Assembly (NCBI GenBank): GCA_025758045.1
Contig: CP107208.1
Span: 2,542,001 to 2,606,000, forward strand
Direction of reading: 5' to 3'
DNA from: Oscillospiraceae bacterium
GTDB lineage: Bacteria > Bacillota > Clostridia > Oscillospirales > Ruminococcaceae
Length of the DNA: 64,000 nt
The translations under genes were made by a program, and so were the position numbers. The notes beneath the pieces are model-generated. The model was not told where the DNA came from. It did no database searches and was given only the letters and a program-made list of their open reading frames with translations. Positions 34,143 to 42,518 of the stretch are shown one piece after another (position 1 is the first letter of the stretch; each line of letters opens with the position of its first letter).

Positions 34143-34179
34143 AAAGTCCTGCTGCTACGCACAACAGCAGGACTTTTTT
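34143..34179 (+). terminator. Terminator after the CdaR/PucR-like gene
   Basis: A perfect 12-bp stem AAAGTCCTGCTG / CAGCAGGACTTT is continued by TTT. Confidence 0.85.
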
Positions 34180-34203
34180 AGCATTTTGCATACAGAAAAG
34201 TGC

Positions 34204-34232
34204 TTGACCGTAACACCCCGGCATGGTATCCT
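34204..34232 (+). promoter_or_regulatory. Probable ftsE promoter
   Basis: TTGACC (34204-34209) and TATCCT (34227-34232) are spaced 17 bp, about 60 bases before ftsE. Confidence 0.5.
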
Positions 34233-34291
34233 ATTATATGTATGACTGTAACCATCCACAAGAAGTCACAAGGGCATGGGAGTTAAAACCA

Positions 34292-35062
34292 ATGATCGAA
34301 TTTGAACACGTTTCAAAAACTTACGAGACGCACAACGACGAAAACGTAGCGCTCGATGACATCAATATCCAAATCGAGGACGGCGAGTTCGTCTTTATCC
34401 TGGGCCATTCCGGTGCGGGCAAATCCACCTTCCTCAAACTGATCCAGATGGAAGAAAAGCCCACCGAGGGCCGCGTCATCATCAACGGTCAGGACCTTAC
34501 CAAGATGAAGCGCCGCAAGGTGCCGTATCTGCGCCGCCAGATGGGTGTCGTCTTTCAGGATTTCCGCCTGATCCCCACCATGACAGTGTACGAGAATGTG
34601 GCTTTCGCCATGCGCGTGACCAACATTCCTACCAAAAAGATCAAATCCCGCATCCCATATGTTCTGTCCCTGGTCGGTCTGGAGGATAAGATGGACCGCC
34701 TGCCGGACGAACTTTCCGGCGGCGAACAACAGCGTGTGGCGGTAGCCCGCGCCCTGGCCCACGGCCCCAAGCTCATCATTGCCGATGAGCCCACCGGCAA
34801 CATCGACCCCGAGATGTCCATGGACATCATGCAGCTGTTTGAGGCCATCAACAAGGTCAACATCACGGTGGTGGTTGTCACCCACGAGCACGAGCTGGTA
34901 CATAAGCTGGCCCGCAAATACAACAACCGCGTCATCGAGCTGGCCAACGGCATGGTCGCCTCGGACACTTCGCACCCCGAAGTTGCCCGCCGCTACGCTG
35001 CCCACATGGCCGAGCGTGAGAACGGCTACGATGAGTACGAAGATTACGATGATGAGGAATAA
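34292..35062 (+). CDS. ftsE: Cell division ATP-binding protein FtsE
   Basis: The 256-residue ATPase has Walker A GHSGAGKST, Q-loop VFQDFRLI, signature LSGGEQQR and Walker B LIIADEPTGNID. The VFQDFRLIPTMTVYENV stretch is typical of FtsE. The ATG at 34292 starts MIEFEHVSKTY as in relatives; a longer in-frame start lies in the leader. An acidic Asp/Glu/Tyr-rich tail ends the protein. With FtsX it forms the membrane complex that activates peptidoglycan hydrolases, here encoded just downstream. Confidence 0.94.
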   Translation: MIEFEHVSKTYETHNDENVALDDINIQIEDGEFVFILGHSGAGKSTFLKLIQMEEKPTEGRVIINGQDLTKMKRRKVPYLRRQMGVVFQDFRLIPTMTVYENVAFAMRVTNIPTKKIKSRIPYVLSLVGLEDKMDRLPDELSGGEQQRVAVARALAHGPKLIIADEPTGNIDPEMSMDIMQLFEAINKVNITVVVVTHEHELVHKLARKYNNRVIELANGMVASDTSHPEVARRYAAHMAERENGYDEYEDYDDEE

Positions 35063-35077
35063 ATAAGAGGGGATACC

Positions 35078-35983
35078 ATGCGTTTTTCCAGCTTTACTTA
35101 TCTGGTCGGCCAGGGCCTGCACAACCTGCGGGCCAACCGGCTTATGACCTTTGCTTCCATGGGCGTACTGACCGTCTGCATGCTGCTGATCGGCGCCGCC
35201 TACCTGCTGGGTGTCAACATCGACGCCATGGTCGAGTATATCGGCGACCAGAACGAGACCGTTGTCTACATGGACCAGGGGGCCAGCGATGACCAGATTG
35301 CCGCCGCTGACACCGCCATCCGCAGCACTGAGCACGTGGTGGGCGTCACCTACATGTCGCCCCAGGACGTGCTGGCAGTTTACAGCGACATGCTGTCCTC
35401 CTACACCAACCTGCAGGATGCTTTCGCTAACGATAACCCGTTCTACCCCAACTACCGCGTTGTGGTGGACAGCCCTGATAACATCGAGGCTGTTTCCCAG
35501 CAGCTGCGCCAGATCGATGGTGTTTACCAGGTCAACGCCCCGCTGGAGATGTCCAAGGTCTTCGTCTCGCTGCAAAAGGTCGTTTCCTACGCCTGCTACG
35601 GCATCGTGCTGGTGCTGGCCATTGTCAGCATCGTGGTCATCAACAACACCATCAAGATCACCGTCTTTAACCGCCGCAAGGAGATCAACATCATGAAGCT
35701 GGTCGGTGCCACCAACGGCTTCATCCGCTTCCCGTTCTTTGTCGAAGGCGTCACCTCCGGCCTGATTTCCGCGGCACTGGCCTCCGGCATCATCTGCGGC
35801 GCTTACTATGCCCTGACCCGCTGGTATGCCGAGAACCCTTCCAATCTGTCCCAGATGTTTGGCGGCCAACTGGTGCCGCTGGCTGACGTCTGGTACTATC
35901 TTGTCGGCGGCTTTGCGCTGCTGGGCTTCGTGCTCTGCGGCATCGGTACCGCCACCAGCATCCGTAAACATCTGAACGTCTGA
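35078..35983 (+). CDS. ftsX: Cell division protein FtsX
   Basis: The 301-residue protein has a first membrane helix near residues 22-44, an extracellular loop of about 125 residues that contacts hydrolase coiled coils, and three more helices (about 171-192, 222-245, 266-290). It carries the conserved RKEINIMKLVGATNGFIRFPFFVEG. It starts 15 bases after ftsE with an AGAGGGG site. It couples ATP use by FtsE to the M23 protein encoded next. Confidence 0.94.
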   Translation: MRFSSFTYLVGQGLHNLRANRLMTFASMGVLTVCMLLIGAAYLLGVNIDAMVEYIGDQNETVVYMDQGASDDQIAAADTAIRSTEHVVGVTYMSPQDVLAVYSDMLSSYTNLQDAFANDNPFYPNYRVVVDSPDNIEAVSQQLRQIDGVYQVNAPLEMSKVFVSLQKVVSYACYGIVLVLAIVSIVVINNTIKITVFNRRKEINIMKLVGATNGFIRFPFFVEGVTSGLISAALASGIICGAYYALTRWYAENPSNLSQMFGGQLVPLADVWYYLVGGFALLGFVLCGIGTATSIRKHLNV

Positions 35984-36026
35984 TTTACGATTTACTGAAA
36001 GAGAAAACAGAGGAACAGAAAAGCCA

Positions 36027-37238
36027 ATGAGAATTTCCCGTCGTTTCAAACGGATCGTTTCCGCTATGCTGGCCACCGCCCTGGCCTTTACCATGACCTT
36101 CTCCACTGATGTCATGCCGCTGGCTGACTCCAAGCAGGACCAGCTGAAGGCTGAGGTCTCCGCCAAGCAGGCTGAGCTGGACAAGGTCAACGCCGCGCTG
36201 AAAGAAGCGCAGAGCAACAAGGAAAACGCCGAGGCCATCAAGAGCCAGCTGGAAGAACAGAAGAACCTGATTTTAAGCCAGATCTCGCTGCTCAGCGACC
36301 AGATCACCGACCTGCAGGAGCAGATCTACCTCAAGCAGACCGAGATCGACGATAAGCAGATCGAGGTCGACAACAAACAGGCCGAGTATGACCAGCGCTG
36401 GTCCGATTTCAAACAACGCATGGGCGCTATGCAGATGCTCAACGACGGTGGTTCCATCGCACTGCTGTCCAGCGCCACCAACCTGTACCAGCTGCTAACC
36501 TTTGCTCAGACGCTGGAACAGATCAGCAGCAAGGATCAATCCATCTGCCAGGATTTGGAGAACCAGCGCGCCGATTTGGAGAACCAGCGCACCGAGCTGG
36601 AAAATGCCAAGGCCGAGATGGAAGCAACCCAGGCCAGCCTGGAGGAGCAGACCACCCAGCTGAACAGCAAGCAGGATGAACTGGCCGTCAATATCGCCCA
36701 GGCCAACGAGGATCTGGACGAAGCCTCTGCCCAGCAGGAGGCCGCCGAAGCGGCCGCAGCCGAAGCCCGCAAAAAGCTGGACGAAGCCACCGCCGCCCTG
36801 GACTCCTATCTGGAAGCCCAGAACAAGAAGTATGGCAACGCCTCCATTACCTGCTCACTGGACTTCGGCCGCCCGCTGGCCACCTTTAAGTACATTTCCT
36901 GCTACTTCGGCGGCGGCGGTCACCGCGGCACTGACTATGCAGCCCCCGGCGGCACCGAGATCTACACCATCGCTGATGGCGTCGTCACCGCCGCCACCTA
37001 CCATTACAGCTGGGGCTACTATGTGCAGGTCTACCATGGTACCGATTCCAACGGCAATACCTATTCGACCCTGTATGCTCACATGAACAGCGCCCCCGTG
37101 GTCAGCGTCGGCCAACCTGTCTCCAAGGGCCAGCTGCTGGGCTATGTCGGTACCACAGGCAATTCTACCGGCAACCATCTGCACCTGGAAATGAAGGTCA
37201 ACGGTGTGTTGACCAGCGTCACCAACTACATCTCGTAA
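36027..37238 (+). CDS. EnvC-like coiled-coil M23 peptidoglycan hydrolase
   Basis: The 403-residue protein has an N-terminal signal, a long coiled coil of about residues 35-255 (Gln/Glu/Lys-rich heptads including two near-identical ENQRxxLE units), and a C-terminal M23 LytM domain. Zinc ligands are present: HRGTD (His near 299, Asp 303) and HLHLE near 384, so unlike E. coli EnvC it should be an active endopeptidase. In FtsEX systems the coiled coil docks on FtsX and the peptidase cuts cross-links. It follows ftsX by 43 bases. Confidence 0.92.
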   Translation: MRISRRFKRIVSAMLATALAFTMTFSTDVMPLADSKQDQLKAEVSAKQAELDKVNAALKEAQSNKENAEAIKSQLEEQKNLILSQISLLSDQITDLQEQIYLKQTEIDDKQIEVDNKQAEYDQRWSDFKQRMGAMQMLNDGGSIALLSSATNLYQLLTFAQTLEQISSKDQSICQDLENQRADLENQRTELENAKAEMEATQASLEEQTTQLNSKQDELAVNIAQANEDLDEASAQQEAAEAAAAEARKKLDEATAALDSYLEAQNKKYGNASITCSLDFGRPLATFKYISCYFGGGGHRGTDYAAPGGTEIYTIADGVVTAATYHYSWGYYVQVYHGTDSNGNTYSTLYAHMNSAPVVSVGQPVSKGQLLGYVGTTGNSTGNHLHLEMKVNGVLTSVTNYIS

Positions 37239-37254
37239 GGGGAGGGAAGTCCTG

Positions 37255-37368
37255 ATGAAACCCCAAAAACATAAGCCAGCCGTGCGCATTTTCTGTCTTG
37301 TTATTGCGGTCGTTATGATTATCAGCCTTTTCTCCAGCGTTCTTTTCAGTCTGGCCTATGCTCTGTAA
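37255..37368 (+). CDS. 37-residue single-pass membrane peptide in the ftsEX locus
   Basis: An ATG five bases after AGGGGAGGGAAG, one of the strongest ribosome binding sites in the window, opens a 37-codon frame ending TAA at 37368. The first 11 residues are basic (Lys/His/Arg) and the rest is one hydrophobic helix (IFCLVIAVVMIISLF and beyond). It starts 16 bases after the M23 gene stop and ends 36 bases before the S41-like gene. I know no family; it may be a small regulator of the FtsEX-hydrolase complex. Confidence 0.65.
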   Translation: MKPQKHKPAVRIFCLVIAVVMIISLFSSVLFSLAYAL

Positions 37369-37404
37369 AAGACCGCACTATTTTGTAAGGAGCCATCTGA
37401 ACCC

Positions 37405-38619
37405 ATGAGCAAAAAAATTAGTCTCGGCGTTACCATCACCATTGCCTTGATCGCTATGGCGGTCACTTTTTCTCTGACGATGGTTGTCTCGATGAATATG
37501 TTCAACTCCACCGTGTCCAGCGTCAAAAGCAAGGAGCGCCAGTACAACAAGCTGGCCGAGATCGACCGTTTTGTCCGCTCCAACGAGTATTTCACTATCA
37601 ACGAGGACACGCTGAACGACACCTTGGCCGCCGGTTACATGTTGGGCATCAACGATAAATACGCCCGCTACTACACCGCCAAAGCTTACAGCGAGCGCCT
37701 GGCTGTTGAGTCCGGCAAGCTGACCGGCATCGGCGTGGCCGTCGTCAACGACCCGTCCTCCGGCTACGGCCGCATCACCCGCGTCTACGGCAACTCGCCC
37801 GCCAGCGAGGCCGGTCTGCAGGTCGGCGGTTACATCACTGCCATCGGCGATATGTCCACCAAGTCCATGACCGACACTGCCTCCCTGACCTCGGCCCTGC
37901 TGGGCGAAGAGGGGACCACCACCACCATCACCTACCTGACGCCCGACCGACAGGAGCAGACCGTCGACCTGGTGCACAGCAACTACCGCACCACCACCGT
38001 TTCCAGCCAGATGATTGGCGACACCTGCGGCTATGTCCGCATCGACGCTTTCTCCTCCGGCACGGCCAGCGAGTTCCGTTCTGCTGTGGACAACCTGCTG
38101 AACCAGGGCGCTGCCAGCTTCATCTTCGACGTGCGCGACAATATCGGTGAGAACCTGAACGCCGCGCTGGTCTGCGCCGACTACTGCGTGCCTTCCGGCG
38201 TCATCGCCCAACAGGAGGACAAGGACGGCAGCATCACCTTGCTGCGCATGTCCGATGAAAACGAGGTCACCGTGCCCATGGTCGTCCTCGTCAACGGCAG
38301 CACCTCCGATGGTGCCGAGCTGTTTGCCAATGCCCTGCGCAAGATGAACAGCGCCACCATCGTAGGCACCCGCACCGCCGGTAAGGGTGTTGTGATGAGC
38401 GACGCCCAGAGCTTTTCCGATGGCTCCGCCGCCTACATCACTATCGGTCTGCTACTGGACAACGAGGGCCAATCCTGGAACGACCTGGGCCTGACCCCTG
38501 ATGTGGACGCTGCGCTGTCCTCCGACGAACAGAATGCCTATTACGATTACACCGTCGACACCGACCCCCAGATCAGCAAGGCCCTGAACACCGCCAAGAT
38601 GCTGTCTGGCCAGAACTGA
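37405..38619 (+). CDS. S41 (CtpA-like) family protein, probably catalytically inactive
   Basis: The 404-residue protein has a membrane anchor (about 10-32), a PDZ domain (about 105-195) and an S41 peptidase fold. Landmarks align without gaps to C-terminal processing peptidases, but the catalytic Ser position holds D302 (NGSTSDGAELFA against NGNTASAAELFA). Lys is kept (K327 in TAGKG, 25 residues on, the family spacing), and the Gln four residues after the Lys is M331. The RxNPGG substrate loop is RDNIGE. It may be a pseudo-protease acting as scaffold in the ftsEX locus. Confidence 0.9.
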   Translation: MSKKISLGVTITIALIAMAVTFSLTMVVSMNMFNSTVSSVKSKERQYNKLAEIDRFVRSNEYFTINEDTLNDTLAAGYMLGINDKYARYYTAKAYSERLAVESGKLTGIGVAVVNDPSSGYGRITRVYGNSPASEAGLQVGGYITAIGDMSTKSMTDTASLTSALLGEEGTTTTITYLTPDRQEQTVDLVHSNYRTTTVSSQMIGDTCGYVRIDAFSSGTASEFRSAVDNLLNQGAASFIFDVRDNIGENLNAALVCADYCVPSGVIAQQEDKDGSITLLRMSDENEVTVPMVVLVNGSTSDGAELFANALRKMNSATIVGTRTAGKGVVMSDAQSFSDGSAAYITIGLLLDNEGQSWNDLGLTPDVDAALSSDEQNAYYDYTVDTDPQISKALNTAKMLSGQN

Positions 38620-38655
38620 TTTTCCCGAATTTTCCTGTGCTGAGAGGAGTCCGCT

Positions 38656-39522
38656 TTGCCTACCCTGACCGATTTGTCTACCATCCGCGACCTTTGCGCA
38701 CGGTATGATTTTGCCCTGTCCAAAGGCTTTGGCCAGAATTTTATCATCAACCCCGGCATCTGCCCTCGCATTGCCGATGAGGCCGGTATCGGCCCCGGCT
38801 GGGGTGCGCTGGAAGTCGGCCCCGGCATCGGCGTGCTGACCGAGCAGCTTTGCAAACGCGCCGATAAGGTCGTTTCCATCGAGGTGGACAAGCGCCTGCC
38901 GCCGCTGTTGAAAGAAACGATGGCCGATTATGACAACTTCAAGCTGGTGCTGAACGATGTCCTCAAGGTCGACCTCAAAGCCCTGCTGGCCGAGGAATTC
39001 GGCGATAAGCCGGTGGCTGTCTGCGCCAACCTGCCGTACTACATCACCAGCCCGATTCTGATGCGCCTGTTAGAAGAGAAACTCCCCATCGAGAATATTA
39101 CCGTCATGGTCCAGAAAGAGGCCGCACAGCGCCTTTGCGCTGCTCCTGGTACCCGTGACGCTGGTGCCATCAGCTATGCGGTGGCTTATTATGCCGAGCC
39201 AAAGTTGCTTTTTACCGTACAGCCCGGCAGTTTTTACCCGGCCCCCAAGGTCACTAGCGCGGTCATCCGCTTGAACGTCCGCAAAACACCTGCGGTTGAA
39301 GTGCCGGGCGGAGATGAGAAAGCTTTCTTCTCCCTGATCCGCGCCGCCTTCTCTCAGCGCCGCAAGACCGCCGCCAACGCCATCTCCAACGGTCTGCAGC
39401 TGCCAAAAGCCACCGTCCTCTCCGCCCTGGAAGCTGCTCACCTGGACCCCCGCTCCCGCCCGGAACAGCTGACTCTGCAAGACTACTGCGCCCTGCAAGC
39501 TGCTCTTCAGGCTGGGAAATAA
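38656..39522 (+). CDS. rsmA: 16S rRNA dimethyladenosine transferase
   Basis: The 288-residue methyltransferase has the SAM-binding EVGPGIGVLTEQL, catalytic NLPYYITSPI and FYPAPKVTSAVIRL, characteristic of RsmA/KsgA, which dimethylates two adjacent adenosines near the 3' end of 16S rRNA. FGQNF appears early as expected. The start is a TTG eight bases after AGAGGAG. A strong shared terminator follows. Confidence 0.94.
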   Translation: MPTLTDLSTIRDLCARYDFALSKGFGQNFIINPGICPRIADEAGIGPGWGALEVGPGIGVLTEQLCKRADKVVSIEVDKRLPPLLKETMADYDNFKLVLNDVLKVDLKALLAEEFGDKPVAVCANLPYYITSPILMRLLEEKLPIENITVMVQKEAAQRLCAAPGTRDAGAISYAVAYYAEPKLLFTVQPGSFYPAPKVTSAVIRLNVRKTPAVEVPGGDEKAFFSLIRAAFSQRRKTAANAISNGLQLPKATVLSALEAAHLDPRSRPEQLTLQDYCALQAALQAGK

Positions 39523-39548
39523 TCTACTTTTCCAAAAAATCGCAAACA

Positions 39549-39585
39549 AAACGCCCCGGAACACAAACCGTGTTCCGGGGCGTTT
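39549..39585. terminator. Bidirectional terminator between rsmA and tRNA-Thr
   Basis: A perfect 16-bp stem AAACGCCCCGGAACAC / GTGTTCCGGGGCGTTT with a 5-base loop. On the minus strand it is followed by TTGTTTGCGATTTTTT, the better T tract. Its right arm touches the tRNA CCA end. Confidence 0.85.
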
Positions 39586-39660
39586 GGAGCTAGTAACAGG
39601 AATCGAACCTGCAACCTGCTGATTACAAATCAGCTGCACTGCCAATTGTGCTATACTAGC
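39585..39660 (-). tRNA. tRNA-Thr (anticodon UGU)
   Basis: On the minus strand a cloverleaf fits: acceptor GCTAGTA / TACTAGC, D arm with AATTGGC, anticodon stem GCTGA / TCAGC around loop TTTGTAA (anticodon TGT), and T arm GGTTCGATTCC. Discriminator T is followed by an encoded CCA (39585-39587). It reads ACA and, by wobble, other Thr codons. Confidence 0.95.
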
Positions 39661-39672
39661 GGGTACTAGATA

Positions 39673-39702
39673 ATAATAACACAATTGGCTGTTGTTTGTC
39701 AA
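39673..39702 (-). promoter_or_regulatory. Promoter of tRNA-Thr
   Basis: On the minus strand TTGACA (39702-39697) and TATTAT (39678-39673) are spaced 18 bp, 12 bases before the tRNA. Confidence 0.75.
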
Positions 39703-39710
39703 TGCTAAAC

Positions 39711-40721
39711 TTACAGCAGCGCGATGCCCGCCTTCTCGCAGGCGGCTACGGTGTCGTCGTCCCACAGGCTGACCTGCACCTCGCCTACGTGTACCTTACC
39801 CAACAGCAGCATGCACAGGCGGCTCTGGCCGATGCCGCCGCCCATGGTCAGGGGCAAGGTGCCGTCCAGCAGCATCTTGTGGAAGGGCAGTTCCGCACGC
39901 TGCGGGCAGCCGGCTTCTTCCAACTGGCGGCGCAGAGATTCCGCATTGACACGGATACCCATGCTGGAAAGCTCCAGCGCACAGCCCAAGGGCACATGCC
40001 AGAAGAGGATGTCGCAGTTCAGCGCCCAATCATCGTAGTCCGGGGCGCGGCCGTCGTGGGGCTTGCCGCTCTTGAGCTTGCCGCCGATCTTCATGATACA
40101 GATGGTGCCATGCTCCTTGGCAAAGGCGTTCTCGCGCTGTTTGGGGGTGTAGTCCGGATACATGTCCTCCAGTTCCTGGGTGGTGATAAAGGTCACATCG
40201 CGGTCCAGGTGGATATTTTTCAGCTCTGGGAACTTCCAGCGCAGCTCATCCGAGGTCGCGCAGACAGCATCCACAATATCCCGTACAGTGTCCTGCAAAA
40301 AGTCCAGCGTGCGCTGGTCGGCGGTGATGACCTTCTCCCAGTCCCACTGGTCGACATAGATGCTGTGCAGGTTGTCCAGTTCCTCGTCGCGGCGGATGGC
40401 GTTCATGTCAGTCACCAGGCCCTGGCCGGGGCGGAAGCCGTACTTGTACAGGGCGTAACGTTTCCATTTAGCCAGGCTGTGCACCACCTCAGCCTCCTGG
40501 TTCAGGCAGGGGACATCAAAGGCGACTGGGCGCTCCACACCGTTCAGGTCGTCGTTCAGGCCGCTGCCCTGCATGACGAACAGGGGAGCGGTCACGCGCT
40601 TCAGGTGCAGGGCCATGCAGATCTTTTCCTGAAAGATGGTCTTGATCAGGCCGATGGCTTTCTGTGTGTCATACAGGCCCAACAGGCTTTGGTAGTTTTC
40701 CGGCAGAGTGATCTTGCTCAT
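39711..40721 (-). CDS. asnA: Aspartate-ammonia ligase (asparagine synthetase A)
   Basis: The 336-residue enzyme is of the class II aaRS-like AsnA family: LGLYDTQKAIGLIKTIFQEKI start, RVTAPLFVMQGSGLNDDLNGVERPV, the long central SIYVDQWDWEKVI, and C-terminal LPLTMGGGIGQSRLCMLLLGK. It makes asparagine from aspartate and ammonia. An AAAGGAG site precedes the ATG. It lies 39 bases after the ABC exporter genes and may share their transcript. Confidence 0.96.
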   Translation of the reverse strand: MSKITLPENYQSLLGLYDTQKAIGLIKTIFQEKICMALHLKRVTAPLFVMQGSGLNDDLNGVERPVAFDVPCLNQEAEVVHSLAKWKRYALYKYGFRPGQGLVTDMNAIRRDEELDNLHSIYVDQWDWEKVITADQRTLDFLQDTVRDIVDAVCATSDELRWKFPELKNIHLDRDVTFITTQELEDMYPDYTPKQRENAFAKEHGTICIMKIGGKLKSGKPHDGRAPDYDDWALNCDILFWHVPLGCALELSSMGIRVNAESLRRQLEEAGCPQRAELPFHKMLLDGTLPLTMGGGIGQSRLCMLLLGKVHVGEVQVSLWDDDTVAACEKAGIALL

Positions 40722-40760
40722 AGTTCATTTCTCCTTTAGCGTATTTACTTTCCCTATAAC

Positions 40761-42518
40761 TTAAGCCTTGGCAAACTGGCTTTCGTACAGCTTGGCGTAG
40801 AAGCCTCCGCGGTCCAGCAGTTCGTCGTGGGTGCCGCGCTCAATGATATTGCCGTCCTTCATCACCAAAATCTGGTCGGCATTTTTAATTGTGGACAGGC
40901 GGTGGGCCACGATAAAGCTCGTGCGGCCCTTCATTAGTTCCTCAAAAGCATCCTGTACCAATACCTCGGTACGGGTATCGATGCTGGACGTTGCTTCGTC
41001 CAAAATCAGGATCGGCGGGCGGCGTAGCATCACGCGGGCAATACAAAGCAGCTGGCGCTGGCCCTGGCTGATATTGCCTCCGTCCTCGGCCACCTCGGTA
41101 TCATAGCCGTTGGGCAGGCGGCAGATAAAGCTGTGGGCACGTGCCTTTTTGGCTGCTGCGATGATTTCTTCCCGCGTGGCATCGGGCTTGCCGTAGGCGA
41201 TATTCTCGGCAATGGTCCCGGCTTTCAGCCAGGTCTCCTGCAGCACCATGCCTAGGTTGCCGCGCAGGCTGTCCCGCGTCACGGTGTCGATGGGATGGCC
41301 GTCCAACCGCAGGGTACCGCCGTTGATCTCGTAGAACCGCATCAGCAGGTTGACCAACGTGGTCTTTCCGCAGCCGGTGGGGCCAACCAGAGCAATACGC
41401 TGGCCGGGCTCCACTTTCAGGTTCATATCCTCGATCAAGGGCACATCCGGCACATAGCGGAACTTCACATGCTCAAACTCGACCGCACCGGCACCGTGGG
41501 GCAGTTCCACCGCATCCGGGGCATCTGGCAGGATGGGCGTTTCATCGATAAAGTCAAACACACGCTGGGCGCAGGCCAAAGCGTTCTGGAACTCGGTCAT
41601 GACATCCGAAATATCGTTGAACGGCTTGGTGTACTGGTTGGCGTAGTTCAAAAACACGGACAAATCGCCGACCGTGATGCCACCTGCGATGGCCGCAAAC
41701 GCGCCCAGCACGCCGACCGCGGCATATACCAGCGCATTGACAAAGCGGGTGCAGGGGTTGGTCATTGATGAGAAGAACACCGCCCGCACGCCGCAGCTTT
41801 GCAGGTCCAGGTTGATCTTATCAAAGCGTTCTTCGGCGCGGCTCTCGTAGCCAAAGGCACGCACCAAATGCTCGTTGCCGACCAGCTCATCCACCAGGCT
41901 TGTCAGCTCGGCGCGGGTCTCGCTTTGCACCTTAAACATCGAGTAGGTGTGGGTCGCAATAAAGCGCGCCACAAAAATCGACAGCGGCGTCAGCGCCACG
42001 ACCACCAGCGCGATGCGCCATTCAATGAACAGCATCACGCCCAGCGTACCGCAGATGGTCAGGATGCCGGTAAACAGCTGGGTGAAGCCCAGCAGCAGGC
42101 CGTCGCTGAACTGCTCCACGTCGGTGGTGATGCGGCTAATGGCATCGCCGGGACGGTGGGCGTCCATATATTTCAGGGGCAGCTGTTCCAGCTGCTCAAA
42201 GGCGCGCACACGCATATCGCGCACGACGTGGAAGGTAATACGGTTGTTGACCACGTTCATCAACCACTGCGAGACAGCCGTGCAGGCTACTGTGCCCGCC
42301 ATGGCAATGGCCAGCTTGCCCACGCCGCCAAAGTCTACCTGGCCGGGGCCGATAATATGGTCTACCGCCTTGCCGGAGATGACCGGAGCCAGCAGGGTAG
42401 TGACCACAGTAACCACGGCCAGCACCAGCGTCAGCACCACCAGCCCGGCATAGGGGCGGATCAGCTCCAGCACACGGCGGAGCGTGCCCTTATTCACTTT
42501 CTGTTTCCGCTTACTCAT
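40761..42518 (-). CDS. ABC exporter half-transporter, second subunit
   Basis: The 585-residue protein joins a six-helix type IV exporter domain to an ATPase with Walker A GPTGCGKTT, signature ISQGQRQL and Walker B ILILDEATSSID. The start at 42518 overlaps the partner's stop (ATGA) after a GGAG site. Such tandem pairs form heterodimeric multidrug or lipid exporters (MdlAB/LmrCD-like). The sequences appear canonical here (LDEATSSID), while the partner has LDDSASALD, so one nucleotide site is likely degenerate. Confidence 0.92.
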   Translation of the reverse strand: MSKRKQKVNKGTLRRVLELIRPYAGLVVLTLVLAVVTVVTTLLAPVISGKAVDHIIGPGQVDFGGVGKLAIAMAGTVACTAVSQWLMNVVNNRITFHVVRDMRVRAFEQLEQLPLKYMDAHRPGDAISRITTDVEQFSDGLLLGFTQLFTGILTICGTLGVMLFIEWRIALVVVALTPLSIFVARFIATHTYSMFKVQSETRAELTSLVDELVGNEHLVRAFGYESRAEERFDKINLDLQSCGVRAVFFSSMTNPCTRFVNALVYAAVGVLGAFAAIAGGITVGDLSVFLNYANQYTKPFNDISDVMTEFQNALACAQRVFDFIDETPILPDAPDAVELPHGAGAVEFEHVKFRYVPDVPLIEDMNLKVEPGQRIALVGPTGCGKTTLVNLLMRFYEINGGTLRLDGHPIDTVTRDSLRGNLGMVLQETWLKAGTIAENIAYGKPDATREEIIAAAKKARAHSFICRLPNGYDTEVAEDGGNISQGQRQLLCIARVMLRRPPILILDEATSSIDTRTEVLVQDAFEELMKGRTSFIVAHRLSTIKNADQILVMKDGNIIERGTHDELLDRGGFYAKLYESQFAKA

